A stretch of DNA of 64,000 bases from Mycolicibacterium aromaticivorans JS19b1 = JCM 16368 (GCF_000559085.1 NZ_JALN02000001.1:4836001-4900000); one strand, 5' to 3'. Positions 1-10,359 are shown, numbered from the stretch's first letter. Numbers and translations: made by a program. Notes: generated from the sequence alone by a model not told the origin.

Positions 1-2358
1 GTCAACTCGATCTCCATGAAGGAGGGCGAGGAGAAGTTCATTCGCGAGGCGCGGCTGTGCCGCAAGTACGGTGCCGCCGTCGTCGTGATGGCCTTCGACG
101 AGCAGGGGCAGGCCGACAACCTGGAGCGCCGTAAGGAAATCTGCGGGCGCGCGTACCGGATCCTGACCGACGAGGTCGGCTTCCCGGCCGAGGACATCAT
201 CTTCGACCCGAACTGCTTCGCGCTGGCGACCGGCATCGAGGAGCACGCGACCTACGGGATCGACTTCATCGAGGCGTGCGCTTGGATCAAGGAGAACCTG
301 CCCGGGGTGCACATCTCCGGCGGCATCTCGAACGTCTCGTTCTCGTTCCGGGGCAACAACCCGGTTCGTGAGGCGATCCACGCGGTGTTCCTGTTCCACG
401 CGATCAAGGCCGGCCTGGACATGGGCATCGTCAACGCCGGGGCGCTGGTGCCCTACGACTCGATCGACCCCGAGCTGCGCGACCGCATCGAGGACGTCGT
501 CCTGAATCGGCGCGAGGATGCGGCCGAGCGCCTGCTGGAGATCGCCGAGCGGTTCAACAGCACGGACAAGGCCGAAGACCCCAAGGCGGCCGAGTGGCGA
601 TCTCTGCCGGTCCGCGAGCGGATCACGCACGCTTTGGTCAAGGGCATCGATGCCGACGTCGACGACGACACCGAGGAATTGCGCGCCGAGATCGCCGCCG
701 CGGGCGGTCGGCCGATCGAGGTGATCGAGGGCCCGCTGATGGACGGCATGAACGTCGTCGGTGACCTGTTCGGCTCGGGCAAGATGTTCCTGCCCCAGGT
801 GGTGAAGTCGGCCCGGGTAATGAAGAAGGCCGTGGCGTACCTGCTGCCGTTCATCGAGGCGGAGAAGGCCGAGAACGGCACGGCCGATTCGAAGGACACC
901 AACGGCACGATCGTGATGGCGACCGTGAAGGGCGACGTCCACGACATCGGCAAAAACATTGTCGGAGTCGTGCTGCAGTGCAACAACTTCGAAGTCATCG
1001 ACCTCGGTGTGATGGTGCCCGCCCAGAAGATCCTGGATGCGGCCAAAGAGCATGACGCCGACATCATCGGGCTGTCCGGCCTGATCACCCCGTCGTTGGA
1101 CGAGATGTCCAACTTCGCCGTCGAGATGGAACGCGCCGGCTTGGATATTCCGCTGCTGATCGGTGGCGCGACGACCTCGCGGGCCCATACGGCCGTGAAG
1201 ATCTCACCGCGCCGCAGCGGCCCGGTGGTGTGGGTGAAGGACGCGTCCCGCTCGGTGCCCGTCGCCGCCGCGCTGCTCGACGACAAGCAGCGGCCGGCTC
1301 TGCTGGAGGCCACCGAGAAGGACTACGCGTCGCTGCGGGAGCGGCACGCGCAGAAGAACGAGCGGCCGATGCTCACCCTGGAGAAGGCCCGCGCCAACCG
1401 CACGCCGATCGAGTGGGACGGCTACACACCGCCGGTGCCCGCCCAAGGCCTCGGCGTGCGGGAGTTTCTCGACTACGACCTCGCCGAGCTGCGCGAGTTC
1501 ATCGACTGGCAGCCGTTTTTCAACGCCTGGGAGATGAAGGGCCGCTTCCCCGACATCCTGAACAACCCCGCCTCCGGCGAGGCGGCCCGCAAGCTGTACG
1601 ACGACGCCCAGCGGATGCTCGACACCGCGATCAAGGAGAAGTGGCTGACCGCCAACGGGGTGATCGGCTTCTTCCCGGCGAACGCCGTCGGTGACGACAT
1701 CGAGGTCTACACCGACGAGACGCGCACCGAGGTGCTGACCACATTGCACAACCTGCGCCAGCAGGGCGAGCACCGCGACGGCATCCCGAATCGGAGTCTC
1801 GGTGACTTCGTCGCGCCGAAAGACACCGGGCTGGCGGACTACGTCGGAGCTTTCGCCGTCACGTCAGGACTCGGCGGCGGCGAGAAGATCGCAGAGTTCA
1901 AGGCCGCGCTCGACGACTACAGTGCGATCCTGCTGGAGTCGATCGCCGACCGCCTGGCGGAGGCGTTCGCCGAACGCATGCATCAGCGGGTCCGCAAGGA
2001 GTTCTGGGGCTACCAGCCCGACGAGCAGCTCGACAACGACGCACTGATCGGCGAGAAGTACGTCGGAATCCGTCCCGCGCCCGGCTATCCAGCCTGCCCT
2101 GAGCACACCGAGAAGATGACGCTCTGGGAGCTGATGGACGTCAAGGAGCGCACCGGTATCGAGCTGACCGAGTCGATGGCGATGTGGCCCGGCGCCGCGG
2201 TCAGCGGCTGGTACTTCTCGCACCCGCAGTCGCAGTACTTCGTGGTCGGGCGGCTGGCCCAGGATCAGGTTGCCGACTACGCCAGGCGCAAGGGCTGGAC
2301 CCTGGCCGAGGCCGAGCGCTGGCTGGCGCCGAATCTCGGCTACAACCCGGAGGACTAG
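1..2358 (+). CDS. metH: Cobalamin-dependent methionine synthase, 5'-truncated by the window edge
   Basis: MetH transfers a methyl group from 5-methyltetrahydrofolate through cobalamin to homocysteine, giving methionine in the cytosol. The frame is open from base 1 ([13 protein letters not shown]), so the homocysteine domain and part of the pterin domain lie outside the window. Visible in order are the end of the folate-binding barrel, the B12 cap (near residue 245, [17 protein letters not shown]), the B12-binding Rossmann domain with the DxHxxG motif (DVHDIGKN) supplying the axial His, and the C-terminal AdoMet reactivation domain ([12 protein letters not shown]). It ends 3 bp before the convergent glycosidase gene and no terminator is visible between them. 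The family assignment is very secure. Confidence 0.97.
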   Translation, partial: VNSISMKEGEEKFIREARLCRKYGAAVVVMAFDEQGQADNLERRKEICGRAYRILTDEVGFPAEDIIFDPNCFALATGIEEHATYGIDFIEACAWIKENLPGVHISGGISNVSFSFRGNNPVREAIHAVFLFHAIKAGLDMGIVNAGALVPYDSIDPELRDRIEDVVLNRREDAAERLLEIAERFNSTDKAEDPKAAEWRSLPVRERITHALVKGIDADVDDDTEELRAEIAAAGGRPIEVIEGPLMDGMNVVGDLFGSGKMFLPQVVKSARVMKKAVAYLLPFIEAEKAENGTADSKDTNGTIVMATVKGDVHDIGKNIVGVVLQCNNFEVIDLGVMVPAQKILDAAKEHDADIIGLSGLITPSLDEMSNFAVEMERAGLDIPLLIGGATTSRAHTAVKISPRRSGPVVWVKDASRSVPVAAALLDDKQRPALLEATEKDYASLRERHAQKNERPMLTLEKARANRTPIEWDGYTPPVPAQGLGVREFLDYDLAELREFIDWQPFFNAWEMKGRFPDILNNPASGEAARKLYDDAQRMLDTAIKEKWLTANGVIGFFPANAVGDDIEVYTDETRTEVLTTLHNLRQQGEHRDGIPNRSLGDFVAPKDTGLADYVGAFAVTSGLGGGEKIAEFKAALDDYSAILLESIADRLAEAFAERMHQRVRKEFWGYQPDEQLDNDALIGEKYVGIRPAPGYPACPEHTEKMTLWELMDVKERTGIELTESMAMWPGAAVSGWYFSHPQSQYFVVGRLAQDQVADYARRKGWTLAEAERWLAPNLGYNPED

Positions 2359-2361
2359 GTC

Positions 2362-5016
2362 CTAGCGCCGGAAGTACAGGCTGCCCCGGAACTGAAGCAA
2401 CACAGCGACGGTCGCGGTCCAGCCGGTCTGGTGGCTGGCCCCGAGGCCGCGGCCGGAGTCGCCGTCGAAGTACTCGTGGAACGGGATCAGGTCGCGCCAG
2501 TGCGGGTCGGTCTGGAAGTACTCGTTGGTCCCGAACACCGCGCGCCGGCCGTTCTCGTCACGGACCAGCAGTCCGGTGAGCTGGCGGGCCAACCGGTCGG
2601 CCACCACATGCAGGGTGACCTCGTCGGCCGACCCGGCGGGATCAGGAACGCGGTAGGTATCGCCGAGGAACCGGGCGTAGGAGTTCAGCGCTTGGACGAT
2701 AAGGAAATTGGTCGGCAGCCAGACAGGGCCGCGCCAGTTCGAGTTCCCGCCGAACATCCGGCTGCGTGATTCGGCAGGCTGATAGTCCACAACGTAGTCG
2801 ACGCCGTCGACGTGGTAGGTGTACGGGTGGTCCCGGTGGTACCGCGACAGTGACCGGATTCCGTTGGGGGACAGGAACTGCTCAGGGTCGAGGAGCCGTC
2901 GCAGGATATGGGTGAGCCGGTCCTCGTGGATGACGCCGATCATCAGATGCGTGCCGTCGCCGCCACTCATCACCAGCTTGACATCGTCGTCGGTGTGCTC
3001 GTAAGTCTTGGCCAGCGCTTCGAGGCAGTGCCGCAGGATCGAGGTGACCTCGGTCGCGCTGGTCGGGATGGCGATCGCCGCAAACAGTGGAACGATCGCC
3101 TGAATCGAGAACACCTCCAGCGATCTGCTTGTCCCGTCCGGCATTTCGATGACGTCGTGATAGAAGTTCGTGTCGTCGTTCCAGAAGCTGACCCGGTAGG
3201 TACCCTTCTCCAGCGAGTTGGCCACCAGCCACGCGTCCCACACCCACCGGCTGAACATGTCGGTATAGCTCGGATCTGTTTGGGACAGTTCGATCGCCAT
3301 CTCCAACAGATGGAAGACCAGCGCCGCCATCCACGCGGTACCGTCGACCTGGGCGAGCTCGCCGCCGGTGGGAAGCGGCTCGTCGCGGTCGAACACCCCG
3401 ATGTTGTCCATGCCGAGGAACCCACCGCCGAACACGCCGCGGTTGGTCTCGTCCTTCTGATTCAGCCACCACATCGCGTTGAGGGTGGCTGATCGGTACG
3501 CGGTGGCCAGGAAATCGAAATCGCCGACACCGCTGCGGAGCTGATCGAGTTGGTAGACCTGCCACGCCGCCCAGGCATGCACCGGGGGATTGGTGTCACC
3601 GAACTTCCATTCGTAGGCCGGGATCTGGCCGTGCGGATGTTGTGCGGTGGAGCCGTGCAGGACGAGTACCTGCGCCTTGGCGAACTCGGGATCGATGAGC
3701 GCCATGGCGACACAGTGAAAGGCCAAGTCCCAGGCGGCGAACCACGGGTACTCCCACGCATCGGGCATCAGGATGATAGCGCTGACTGCGAAGTGCTGCC
3801 AGTCGTGGTTGCGTGCGCTCCAGCGTTCGCGCGGCGGTGGCGGCTGCTCCGGGTCGCCCTTGAGCCAGCGCCGGACCGCGTAGTTGTAGAACTGTTTGCA
3901 CCACAGCAGTCCGGCGAAGGCCTGCCGTTGGACCAGCCGTTCGTCGTCGCTCAGGTCCGGTGTCGCGATCGAGCGATAGAACTCGTCGGATTCGCGCTTG
4001 CGCTCCGCGAGCACCGCATCGGCGTACTCGGGCGGACGGACGGTATCCGAGCTCGCGAAACGCACCGTGACGGTCAAGCTTTCACCGGGCTGTACGGTGG
4101 ACGAGACGATAGCGGCGAGCTTGCTGCCCGCGGCGGGGTCGACGGCGCCGGCGATGCCGTCGACCAGGTAGTCGTTGATGCCGTCTTTGGTGGTGGCCGA
4201 GGTGTTGGCCGAGGAGAACAGCAGCCGGTTGTTGGTCTCGTTCTCGCAGAAGACCAGTCGCGGAGTGTCTCCGCAGGAGCTGGTGACCGTATACCACCGC
4301 TGGCCGAGCTTGGGGTGCCAGGTGCGCGCCGCCCCCTCGCCGCAGGCGGTGATCCGCGGCCTGTCCTGGTCGGGATCCCAGGACCAGGTGTTGCGGTACC
4401 ACAGCTGCGGCAGCACATGGATCGGCGCCGCGTCCGGTCCGCGGTTGGTCACCGTGATACGGCAGAAGACGTCCTCCGGCCCGTCCTTGGCGTAGGCCAC
4501 CTCGACGTCGAAATAGCGTTGCTCCAGCCATTGTTGGCGCAACGCTTCGAACAGTTCGTACTCGTCGTCCGCGGGCCCGCGCTGCTGGTTCGTGCGCAGC
4601 AGGTCGTCGTAGGGGAATGCGGCCTGCGGGTATTTGTAGACCAGGGACGCATAGGCGTGGGTGGGCAGGTTGTCGGTGTAGAACCAGTAGTCCTTGACGT
4701 CCTCGCCGTGGTTGCCTTCCTCGTTGGCCACGCCGTAGGGCCGTTCCTTGAGGATGCGGTCGTGACCGTTCCAAAGAGCGACGCCCAGACAGATGGTCTG
4801 CTCGTCATCGCACCAGCCCGCCAGGCCGTCGTCGCTCCAGCGGTATGCCCTGCTGCGCGCGTGGTCGAAGGGAAAGTACGCCCAGGCGTCGCCATCGGCG
4901 CTGTAATCCTCTCGCACGCTGCCCCATGCGCGTTCGCTCAGGTAGGTTCCCCAGCGCCGCCAGGGTGCCACGCCGGTCGTGGCCTCGTCGAGACGGGTCT
5001 GTTCGGCCGTGCTCAC
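2362..5016 (-). CDS. GH63/MGH1-like glycoside hydrolase, putative glucosidase
   Basis: This 884-aa protein looks like a cytosolic (alpha/alpha)6-barrel glycosidase of the GH63/MGH1 group; no signal peptide is visible. The N-terminal half resembles the beta-sandwich of these enzymes. The C-terminal half carries the Trp- and acid-rich barrel with WFAAWDLAFH near residue 430 and EYFDGDSGRGLGASHQTGW near the end, typical of GH63. The GTG start overlaps the zwf stop as GTGA, so it is the last gene of a gnd-zwf-glycosidase operon. That context suggests it releases glucose or a glucosyl residue for the oxidative pentose phosphate pathway. The substrate is not known; mycobacterial GH63 enzymes acting on glucosylglycerate or mannosylglycerate are much shorter. 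Confidence 0.8.
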   Translation of the reverse strand: MSTAEQTRLDEATTGVAPWRRWGTYLSERAWGSVREDYSADGDAWAYFPFDHARSRAYRWSDDGLAGWCDDEQTICLGVALWNGHDRILKERPYGVANEEGNHGEDVKDYWFYTDNLPTHAYASLVYKYPQAAFPYDDLLRTNQQRGPADDEYELFEALRQQWLEQRYFDVEVAYAKDGPEDVFCRITVTNRGPDAAPIHVLPQLWYRNTWSWDPDQDRPRITACGEGAARTWHPKLGQRWYTVTSSCGDTPRLVFCENETNNRLLFSSANTSATTKDGINDYLVDGIAGAVDPAAGSKLAAIVSSTVQPGESLTVTVRFASSDTVRPPEYADAVLAERKRESDEFYRSIATPDLSDDERLVQRQAFAGLLWCKQFYNYAVRRWLKGDPEQPPPPRERWSARNHDWQHFAVSAIILMPDAWEYPWFAAWDLAFHCVAMALIDPEFAKAQVLVLHGSTAQHPHGQIPAYEWKFGDTNPPVHAWAAWQVYQLDQLRSGVGDFDFLATAYRSATLNAMWWLNQKDETNRGVFGGGFLGMDNIGVFDRDEPLPTGGELAQVDGTAWMAALVFHLLEMAIELSQTDPSYTDMFSRWVWDAWLVANSLEKGTYRVSFWNDDTNFYHDVIEMPDGTSRSLEVFSIQAIVPLFAAIAIPTSATEVTSILRHCLEALAKTYEHTDDDVKLVMSGGDGTHLMIGVIHEDRLTHILRRLLDPEQFLSPNGIRSLSRYHRDHPYTYHVDGVDYVVDYQPAESRSRMFGGNSNWRGPVWLPTNFLIVQALNSYARFLGDTYRVPDPAGSADEVTLHVVADRLARQLTGLLVRDENGRRAVFGTNEYFQTDPHWRDLIPFHEYFDGDSGRGLGASHQTGWTATVAVLLQFRGSLYFRR

Positions 5017-6407
5017 TGGTGGTCAGGCAGCCAGGGCTGACGCCAGGCCGGGTATCCCGCTACCAGTTCGTCAGCTCCCTTCGGTCCCCACGAACCCGGT
5101 TGGTAGACCTCGACCGGCGGCGGTGAATCCAGCAGCGGCTCGACGACCCGCCAGGTTTCCTCAACACCGTCTTCCCTGATGAACTGGCTCGAGTCGCCGC
5201 GCATGGCGTCTCCGAGCAGTCGCTCGTAAGGTTCGGGGGCGGTGGCCATTTCGTCGGCGAACACCAGGCAGAGGTTGACGGCGCGGGTGGCGTCGGCGCC
5301 GGATTCCTTGGCTTGGAGCACGAGGTCGACGCCGGGGTTGGGATCGATCCGGAAGATCAGTTCGTTCTGCTCGTCGATCTCCGGCAGGAACGGCAGTGGA
5401 GGCGGTCGCTTGAAGATGACCCGAATCTCGGTTGCCCGCACCGGAAGAGCCTTGCCGGCGCGGATGAAGAACGGCACACCCGACCAGCGCCAGTTGTCGA
5501 TGTACAACTTCAGCGCCGTGTAGGTCTCGGTCTGCGAGTCGGGCGCGACGCCGTCGATGTCCCGGTAGCCGGCGTACTGACCGCGCACGTAGTGCTTGGG
5601 GTCGGCGGGACGGATGGACTTGAACAGCTCGACCCGCTTGTCCCGGAATCCGTCTGGGCCGCCGCTCGATGGTTCGGAGGCGATCAGCCCGATCAGCTGC
5701 AGCAGATGGTTCTGTACGACGTCGCGCAATGCCCCGACCGGGTCGTAGAAGTGGCCGCGATCCTCAACGCCGAAGTTCTCGGCCATCGTGATCTGCACGG
5801 CCTCGATCCGGTCGCGGTTCCAGAGCGGCTCGATGATCGAGTTGGAGAACCGGATGTAGCGGATGTCCATCGCCGGTTCCTTGCCGAGGAAGTGGTCGAT
5901 GCGGTAGATCTGCCACTCCTGTAGGTGCGCGCTCAACTGGTCGTTGAGGGCCTTCGCCGACGAAAGGTCGTGTCCGAACGGTTTTTCCACCACCACGCGG
6001 GCATTGCCGGTCAGGCCGGCGCCGGCGAGGCCGTCCACCACCCGCCCGAACAGTGACGGCGGGATCTCCAGATAGAACACCGGATAGGTGCGTCCTTTGA
6101 TGGCGTCCGCCACCTTGGTGTAGGTCGCGGCGTCGGCGAAGTCGCCGGAGACCATCGACAACCGCGCCGCGAATCGGGCGAACACGTCGTCGTCGACCGG
6201 TTCGCCGGTGGCCTCGATCGCAGCCCGGGCGTGCTCCCGCAGGGTGTCGGCGGACCAGTCGTCCAGCGCCACCCCGACGATCGGGCACCCGAGCAGGCCG
6301 CGCCGCTCCAAGCGGTACAGCGACCGGAACGTCATCTTCCTGGCCAAGTCACCGGTGATGCCGAATATCACCAGAACATCTGCGGCGGATGCGCTTTGAG
6401 CGGCCAT
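5013..6407 (-). CDS. zwf: Glucose-6-phosphate 1-dehydrogenase
   Basis: Zwf oxidises glucose 6-phosphate to 6-phosphogluconolactone and opens the oxidative pentose phosphate pathway. The protein is 464 aa from ATG at 6407. The N-terminal nucleotide-binding motif is GITGDLARK (about residues 15-23) and the substrate-binding signature is RIDHFLGKEP (about residue 165). The frame remains open well upstream, but that extension lies over gnd; the chosen ATG shares one base with the gnd stop (TGATG), typical translational coupling. Length matches the M. tuberculosis zwf1 product as I recall it, where zwf1 also adjoins gnd2. Confidence 0.96.
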   Translation of the reverse strand: MAAQSASAADVLVIFGITGDLARKMTFRSLYRLERRGLLGCPIVGVALDDWSADTLREHARAAIEATGEPVDDDVFARFAARLSMVSGDFADAATYTKVADAIKGRTYPVFYLEIPPSLFGRVVDGLAGAGLTGNARVVVEKPFGHDLSSAKALNDQLSAHLQEWQIYRIDHFLGKEPAMDIRYIRFSNSIIEPLWNRDRIEAVQITMAENFGVEDRGHFYDPVGALRDVVQNHLLQLIGLIASEPSSGGPDGFRDKRVELFKSIRPADPKHYVRGQYAGYRDIDGVAPDSQTETYTALKLYIDNWRWSGVPFFIRAGKALPVRATEIRVIFKRPPPLPFLPEIDEQNELIFRIDPNPGVDLVLQAKESGADATRAVNLCLVFADEMATAPEPYERLLGDAMRGDSSQFIREDGVEETWRVVEPLLDSPPPVEVYQPGSWGPKGADELVAGYPAWRQPWLPDHQ

Positions 6408-7420
6408 CACTTCTTCTCCGCGTGGCCGCCGAATTCGCTGCGCATCGCCGAGCAGATCTTGTCGGTGAAGTCGCCCAGCTGCCGGGACTGGAAGCGCTCG
6501 TAGAGGGCGGTGGTGATGACCGGGGCGGGGATACCTTCGTCCACTGCGGCGAGCACCGTCCAGCGTCCTTCGCCGGAATCCGATACCCGCCCGGAGAACT
6601 GGTCGAGGCCGGGCGAGGCGGCGAACGCGTCTGCGATCAGGTCCACCAGCCAGGATCCGACCACCGATCCGCGGCGCCAGACTTCGGCGACCTCGCCGAC
6701 GTTGATGTCGTACTGATAGGCCCACGGGTCGCGCAGGGGAGTGGTCTCGGCGTCGACCACCCGATCGACCGTGCCTGCGTTGGCGTGCTTGATGATGCTC
6801 AGCCCCTCGGCAATCGCGGCCATCATGCCGTACTCGACACCGTTGTGAACCATCTTCACGAAGTGTCCGGCGCCGTTGGGGCCGCAGTGCAGGTACCCCT
6901 CGGGGGCGGTTCCGGTGGCATCCGCCGGCCGGCTCGGGGTGGGTTCGGCCGTACCGATCCCGGGCGCGATGGTCTTGAAAATCGGATCGAGCCGATCGAC
7001 CACCTCGGTCTCTCCGCCGATCATCAGGCAGTAGCCGCGGTCGAGCCCCCAGACGCCTCCGCTGGTGCCGCAATCGACGTAATGCAGACCACTTTCGGCG
7101 AGCTTCTGCGCCCGGGTGATGTCGTCGCGGTAGTACGAGTTACCGCCGTCGATCACTGTGTCGCCGGACGACAGCAGCGGAACCAGAGCGTCGAGTGTCG
7201 AGTCGACGATCGCGGCGGGCAGCATCAGCCAGATCGCGCGCGGACCGTCGAGTTGTGTGACGAATTCTTCGAGGCTGGCCGCTGCGGTGGCGCCCTCGCC
7301 TTCCAGCTCGCTGACCGCGGCGGGGTTCACGTCATACACCACGCACGTGTGTCCACCGCGCATCAACCGGCGAACCAGGTTCGCGCCCATTCGTCCCAAA
7401 CCAACCATGCCGAGTTGCAT
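6407..7420 (-). CDS. gnd: 6-phosphogluconate dehydrogenase, short decarboxylating form
   Basis: Gnd oxidatively decarboxylates 6-phosphogluconate to ribulose 5-phosphate. It is 337 aa, the short Gnd2/YqeC-type form and not the ~480-aa enzyme. The start MQLGMVGLGRMG places the GxGxxG cofactor motif at residues 6-11; the 21 residues upstream in the frame look like non-coding sequence. Substrate motifs are GGNSYYRDD, CGTSGGVWG and the catalytic GAGHFVKMVHNG with its Lys and Asn. It is the first gene of gnd-zwf-glycosidase. Short-form enzymes are often NAD-dependent; cofactor preference here is inferred. Confidence 0.94.
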   Translation of the reverse strand: MQLGMVGLGRMGANLVRRLMRGGHTCVVYDVNPAAVSELEGEGATAAASLEEFVTQLDGPRAIWLMLPAAIVDSTLDALVPLLSSGDTVIDGGNSYYRDDITRAQKLAESGLHYVDCGTSGGVWGLDRGYCLMIGGETEVVDRLDPIFKTIAPGIGTAEPTPSRPADATGTAPEGYLHCGPNGAGHFVKMVHNGVEYGMMAAIAEGLSIIKHANAGTVDRVVDAETTPLRDPWAYQYDINVGEVAEVWRRGSVVGSWLVDLIADAFAASPGLDQFSGRVSDSGEGRWTVLAAVDEGIPAPVITTALYERFQSRQLGDFTDKICSAMRSEFGGHAEKK

Positions 7421-7498
7421 GACGCCCACCCTAGTGATCCGTCGCAGCAAACTCGCCGGATTCGAGGTCATGGCCTGGTACATGGCACAATCGTGGGC

Positions 7499-8182
7499 GT
7501 GCGAGCGGTGTTATGGGACATGGACGGCACTCTCGTCGACTCCGAAAAGCTCTGGGACGTCGCGATCAACGAGCTGTACACCCGCCACGGCCGGGTGTTG
7601 TCACCGGAGGTCCGCGACGCCACAGTGGGCGGCTCGGCCGACGGGGTGATCCGGATCGTGTTCGCCGACCTCGGTCTGGACCCGCACCCGGGGCACATGG
7701 CCGAGGTCGCGGACTGGATGCACGAGTACGTCGGAGAATTGTTTTCGACCGGCCTGCCGTGGTGTCCGGGCGCCCGGGAACTACTCGACGCGCTACGCGC
7801 CGCTGACGTGCCGATGGCGCTGGTGACCAACACTCGTCGGGGCCTGACCGAGAATGCGTTGAACAGCATTGGCAGGCATTATTTTTCGGCCACCGTATGC
7901 GGCGATGAGGTGCCCGAAGGCAAGCCCGCCCCGGACATTTACCTGCGCGCGGCCGAGCTCCTCGGGTTTGCCGCAGGTGAGTGTCTGGCGATCGAGGACT
8001 CGGTCACCGGCACCGCTGCCGCCGAAGACGCCGGCTGCCCGGTGCTTGTGGTGCCCAACGAGATCTACGTGCCGGCCGCCCCTGGCCGACAGCACGTTTC
8101 GTCGCTCGTCGGGTTGGGCATCCCGCAGCTGCGGCAGATCTACACGGACCTGCGGCTCGGGCTCGGCGAGCGCTCAGCGTGA
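7499..8182 (+). CDS. HAD-superfamily phosphatase (beta-phosphoglucomutase-like subfamily)
   Basis: A 227-aa HAD-fold protein. Motif I is DMDGTLVDSE (catalytic Asp at residues 7-9), followed by a helical cap, motif II around LVTNT, Lys in EGKPAPD and motif III in IEDSVTG. This is the pattern of phosphoglycolate phosphatases, sugar phosphatases and beta-phosphoglucomutases. GTG codons at 7493 and 7499 are both possible; 7499 places motif I near the N-terminus, and a -10-like CACAAT about 7 bp upstream would give a leaderless mRNA. It is divergent from gnd and precedes a sugar permease, so a sugar-phosphate substrate is likely but unproven. Confidence 0.85.
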   Translation: MRAVLWDMDGTLVDSEKLWDVAINELYTRHGRVLSPEVRDATVGGSADGVIRIVFADLGLDPHPGHMAEVADWMHEYVGELFSTGLPWCPGARELLDALRAADVPMALVTNTRRGLTENALNSIGRHYFSATVCGDEVPEGKPAPDIYLRAAELLGFAAGECLAIEDSVTGTAAAEDAGCPVLVVPNEIYVPAAPGRQHVSSLVGLGIPQLRQIYTDLRLGLGERSA

Positions 8183-8269
8183 ACGGCTGACCGATATCGG
8201 CGTGGTGCGGCTGCGACTGTGCAATCGTGGTTGCCACCAGATTTCGCAGTGCTGCGGAAAGGACGCCTC

Positions 8270-9736
8270 ATGGCTGGCCAAGGACCCACCAGCGATTCAC
8301 CGACGGGACTCGAGGACGAGGACTTCTCCTCTGGCGGCACCGCGGTTCGGATAGCCTCGGTAGCCGCCTTGGGTGGTCTGCTCTTCGGCTACGACAGCGC
8401 GGTGATCAACGGTGCGGTTGACTCGATCCAGGAAGACTTCGGCATCGGTAACGCCGAACTCGGCTTCGCCGTCGCGTCGGCGTTGCTCGGCGCCGCGGCC
8501 GGCGCGATGTCCGCGGGCCGAATCGCAGACCGGATCGGCCGCATCTCCGTGATGAAGATCGCAGCGGTGTTCTTCCTCATCAGCGCCATCGGCACGGCGT
8601 TGGCGCCCAATGTGGCGACGGTGGTCATCTTCCGGATCGTCGGCGGCATCGGCGTCGGGATCGCCTCGGTGATCGCACCGGCGTATATCGCCGAGACCTC
8701 CCCACCGCGCATCCGGGGGCGGCTCGGCTCCCTTCAGCAGCTGGCCATCGTCTCCGGCATCTTCCTGTCTTTCGTCGTGAACTGGCTTCTCCAGCACGCC
8801 GCCGGTGGCCCCAACAAGGAACTGTGGCTACACCTCGACGCCTGGCGGTGGATGTTCCTGGCGATGGCGATTCCCGCGGTTCTGTACGGGACATTGGCGT
8901 TCACCATCCCGGAATCGCCGCGGTATCTGGTGGCCAGCCACAAGATACCGGAGGCCCGCCGGGTGTTGAGCATGCTGCTGGGTGAGAAGAACCTCGAGAT
9001 CACCATCAGCCGCATCCGCGAGACATTGGAGCGGGAAGACAAGCCCTCCTGGCGGGATCTGCGCAAGCCGAGCGGCGGCCTCTACGGCATCGTCTGGGTT
9101 GGCTTGGGACTGTCGATCTTCCAACAGTTCGTCGGCATCAACGTGATCTTCTACTACTCGAATGTGCTGTGGCAGGCCGTCGGCTTCGACGCCGACCAAT
9201 CGGCGATCTACACCGTGATCACGTCGGTGGTGAACGTCGCGACCACCCTGATCGCGATCGCTCTCATCGACAAGATCGGCCGGAAGCCATTGTTGTTGAT
9301 CGGCTCGTCCGGCATGGCCGTCACCCTCATCACGATGGCCGTCATCTTCGCCAACGCGACTCTGGTCGACGGAAAGCCGAACCTGCCGGGCGCATCCGGA
9401 GTCATCGCGCTGATTGCCGCCAACCTTTTCGTGGTGGCGTTCGGCATGTCCTGGGGTCCGGTCGTCTGGGTCCTGCTCGGTGAGATGTTCCCCAATCGCA
9501 TTCGTGCGGCCGCCCTGGGCCTGGCCGCGGCGGGACAGTGGGCGGCGAACTGGTTGATCACGGTGTCGTTCCCCGGCCTGCGTAACCATCTCGGCCTGGC
9601 ATACGGGTTCTACGGCTTGTGCGCGGTGCTGTCGGGACTGTTCGTGTGGAAGTGGGTCATGGAGACCAAGGGCGTCTCGCTCGAGGACATGCACGCCGAA
9701 GTCCTGCACGAGGACAAGCCGGCCCGCTCCGGCTAG
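8270..9736 (+). CDS. Sugar porter family MFS transporter (GlcP/SugI-like glucose permease candidate)
   Basis: A 488-aa integral membrane protein with 12 predicted helices. It carries the sugar-porter signatures: GYDSAVINGA in helix 1, the loop RIADRIGRI, and PESPRYL before the central loop. ATG 8270 is preceded by AAAGGA 6 bp upstream, so an extra 17 residues open upstream were rejected. Sugar porters usually take up hexoses by proton symport. The M. smegmatis glucose permease GlcP lies near metH and hisE as I recall, so glucose is a reasonable substrate guess. The neighbouring gnd-zwf operon fits glucose uptake followed by the pentose phosphate pathway. Confidence 0.88.
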   Translation: MAGQGPTSDSPTGLEDEDFSSGGTAVRIASVAALGGLLFGYDSAVINGAVDSIQEDFGIGNAELGFAVASALLGAAAGAMSAGRIADRIGRISVMKIAAVFFLISAIGTALAPNVATVVIFRIVGGIGVGIASVIAPAYIAETSPPRIRGRLGSLQQLAIVSGIFLSFVVNWLLQHAAGGPNKELWLHLDAWRWMFLAMAIPAVLYGTLAFTIPESPRYLVASHKIPEARRVLSMLLGEKNLEITISRIRETLEREDKPSWRDLRKPSGGLYGIVWVGLGLSIFQQFVGINVIFYYSNVLWQAVGFDADQSAIYTVITSVVNVATTLIAIALIDKIGRKPLLLIGSSGMAVTLITMAVIFANATLVDGKPNLPGASGVIALIAANLFVVAFGMSWGPVVWVLLGEMFPNRIRAAALGLAAAGQWAANWLITVSFPGLRNHLGLAYGFYGLCAVLSGLFVWKWVMETKGVSLEDMHAEVLHEDKPARSG

Positions 9737-9742
9737 CCGAGG

Positions 9743-10330
9743 TCAGGGGACGTCGGTGTACACCCAGGTCGCCCCGGTGTTGGAAAAGGTGAACCCATTG
9801 CCGGTCTGTTCGCTCAGGCACGAAATGCCGGTCTGCTGCTGAATATTGCAGCGGAATCCGGCGGCAGCGAGAATGTTGTTGAACGGCAACGTCTTCGGCG
9901 CGCCCGACGGCTGTGTGAACTGGTCGGCTGGGATCGACGCGAACTGGGGATCGCCTTGCGTAGACACCGTGATCGAGTTGGGTGCGACGCTCTGCCCGCC
10001 GGTGTCGGTCACCGTATCCGGCGCGCCGGTCACGCCGATGCGCCCGGTCCCTGAGCTCGACTGGCACCCGGCCCAGGTACGGGGGACGATCACGCAACGC
10101 CAGCTGCCGCTCGGGCTGGTGAAGTAATAGCCCGAGTGGACGTCGTCGGTTCTGGTGTAGAAGTCGAATGCATTGACCAGTTTGTCATTGCTGGGTCGCG
10201 CTGAACTAGTGGCAGCGGGTGGCGGAGCCGTTTGCTCACCGGTCTCTTTGGTGGTGATGATCGGGTTCGAACAGCCGGCCAGGGCCACAATGACGGCGCC
10301 CAGGACGAACAGTGGCCGGGATCCTCGCAC
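9743..10330 (-). CDS. Secreted lipoprotein of unknown function
   Basis: A 195-aa protein with a type II signal sequence: Arg near the N-terminus, a hydrophobic stretch and lipobox LAGC with the lipidated Cys at about residue 21. A Pro/Ala/Ser/Thr linker follows. The globular part has several Cys residues (RCVIV, GCQSS, RCNIQ, SCLSEQ) that could form disulfides outside the membrane. GTG 10330 is chosen because it begins the signal peptide; the much longer open frame upstream runs over hisE and hisG and is not credible. No function recognised. Its 3' end is 6 bp from the sugar permease stop (convergent). Confidence 0.72.
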   Translation of the reverse strand: MRGSRPLFVLGAVIVALAGCSNPIITTKETGEQTAPPPAATSSARPSNDKLVNAFDFYTRTDDVHSGYYFTSPSGSWRCVIVPRTWAGCQSSSGTGRIGVTGAPDTVTDTGGQSVAPNSITVSTQGDPQFASIPADQFTQPSGAPKTLPFNNILAAAGFRCNIQQQTGISCLSEQTGNGFTFSNTGATWVYTDVP

Positions 10331-10359
10331 GAGATGCCAGCCTAGTGGCCGACCGGAAA

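Noticed and set aside
3550..5040. 496-codon plus-strand frame antisense to the glycosidase
   Set aside because: Val/Gly/Arg-rich shadow; the minus strand encodes a full conserved glycosidase.
6389..7498. N-terminal extension of the HAD phosphatase gene
   Set aside because: The extension lies antisense to gnd and the HAD motif I lies at the end of it; the start was moved to 7499.
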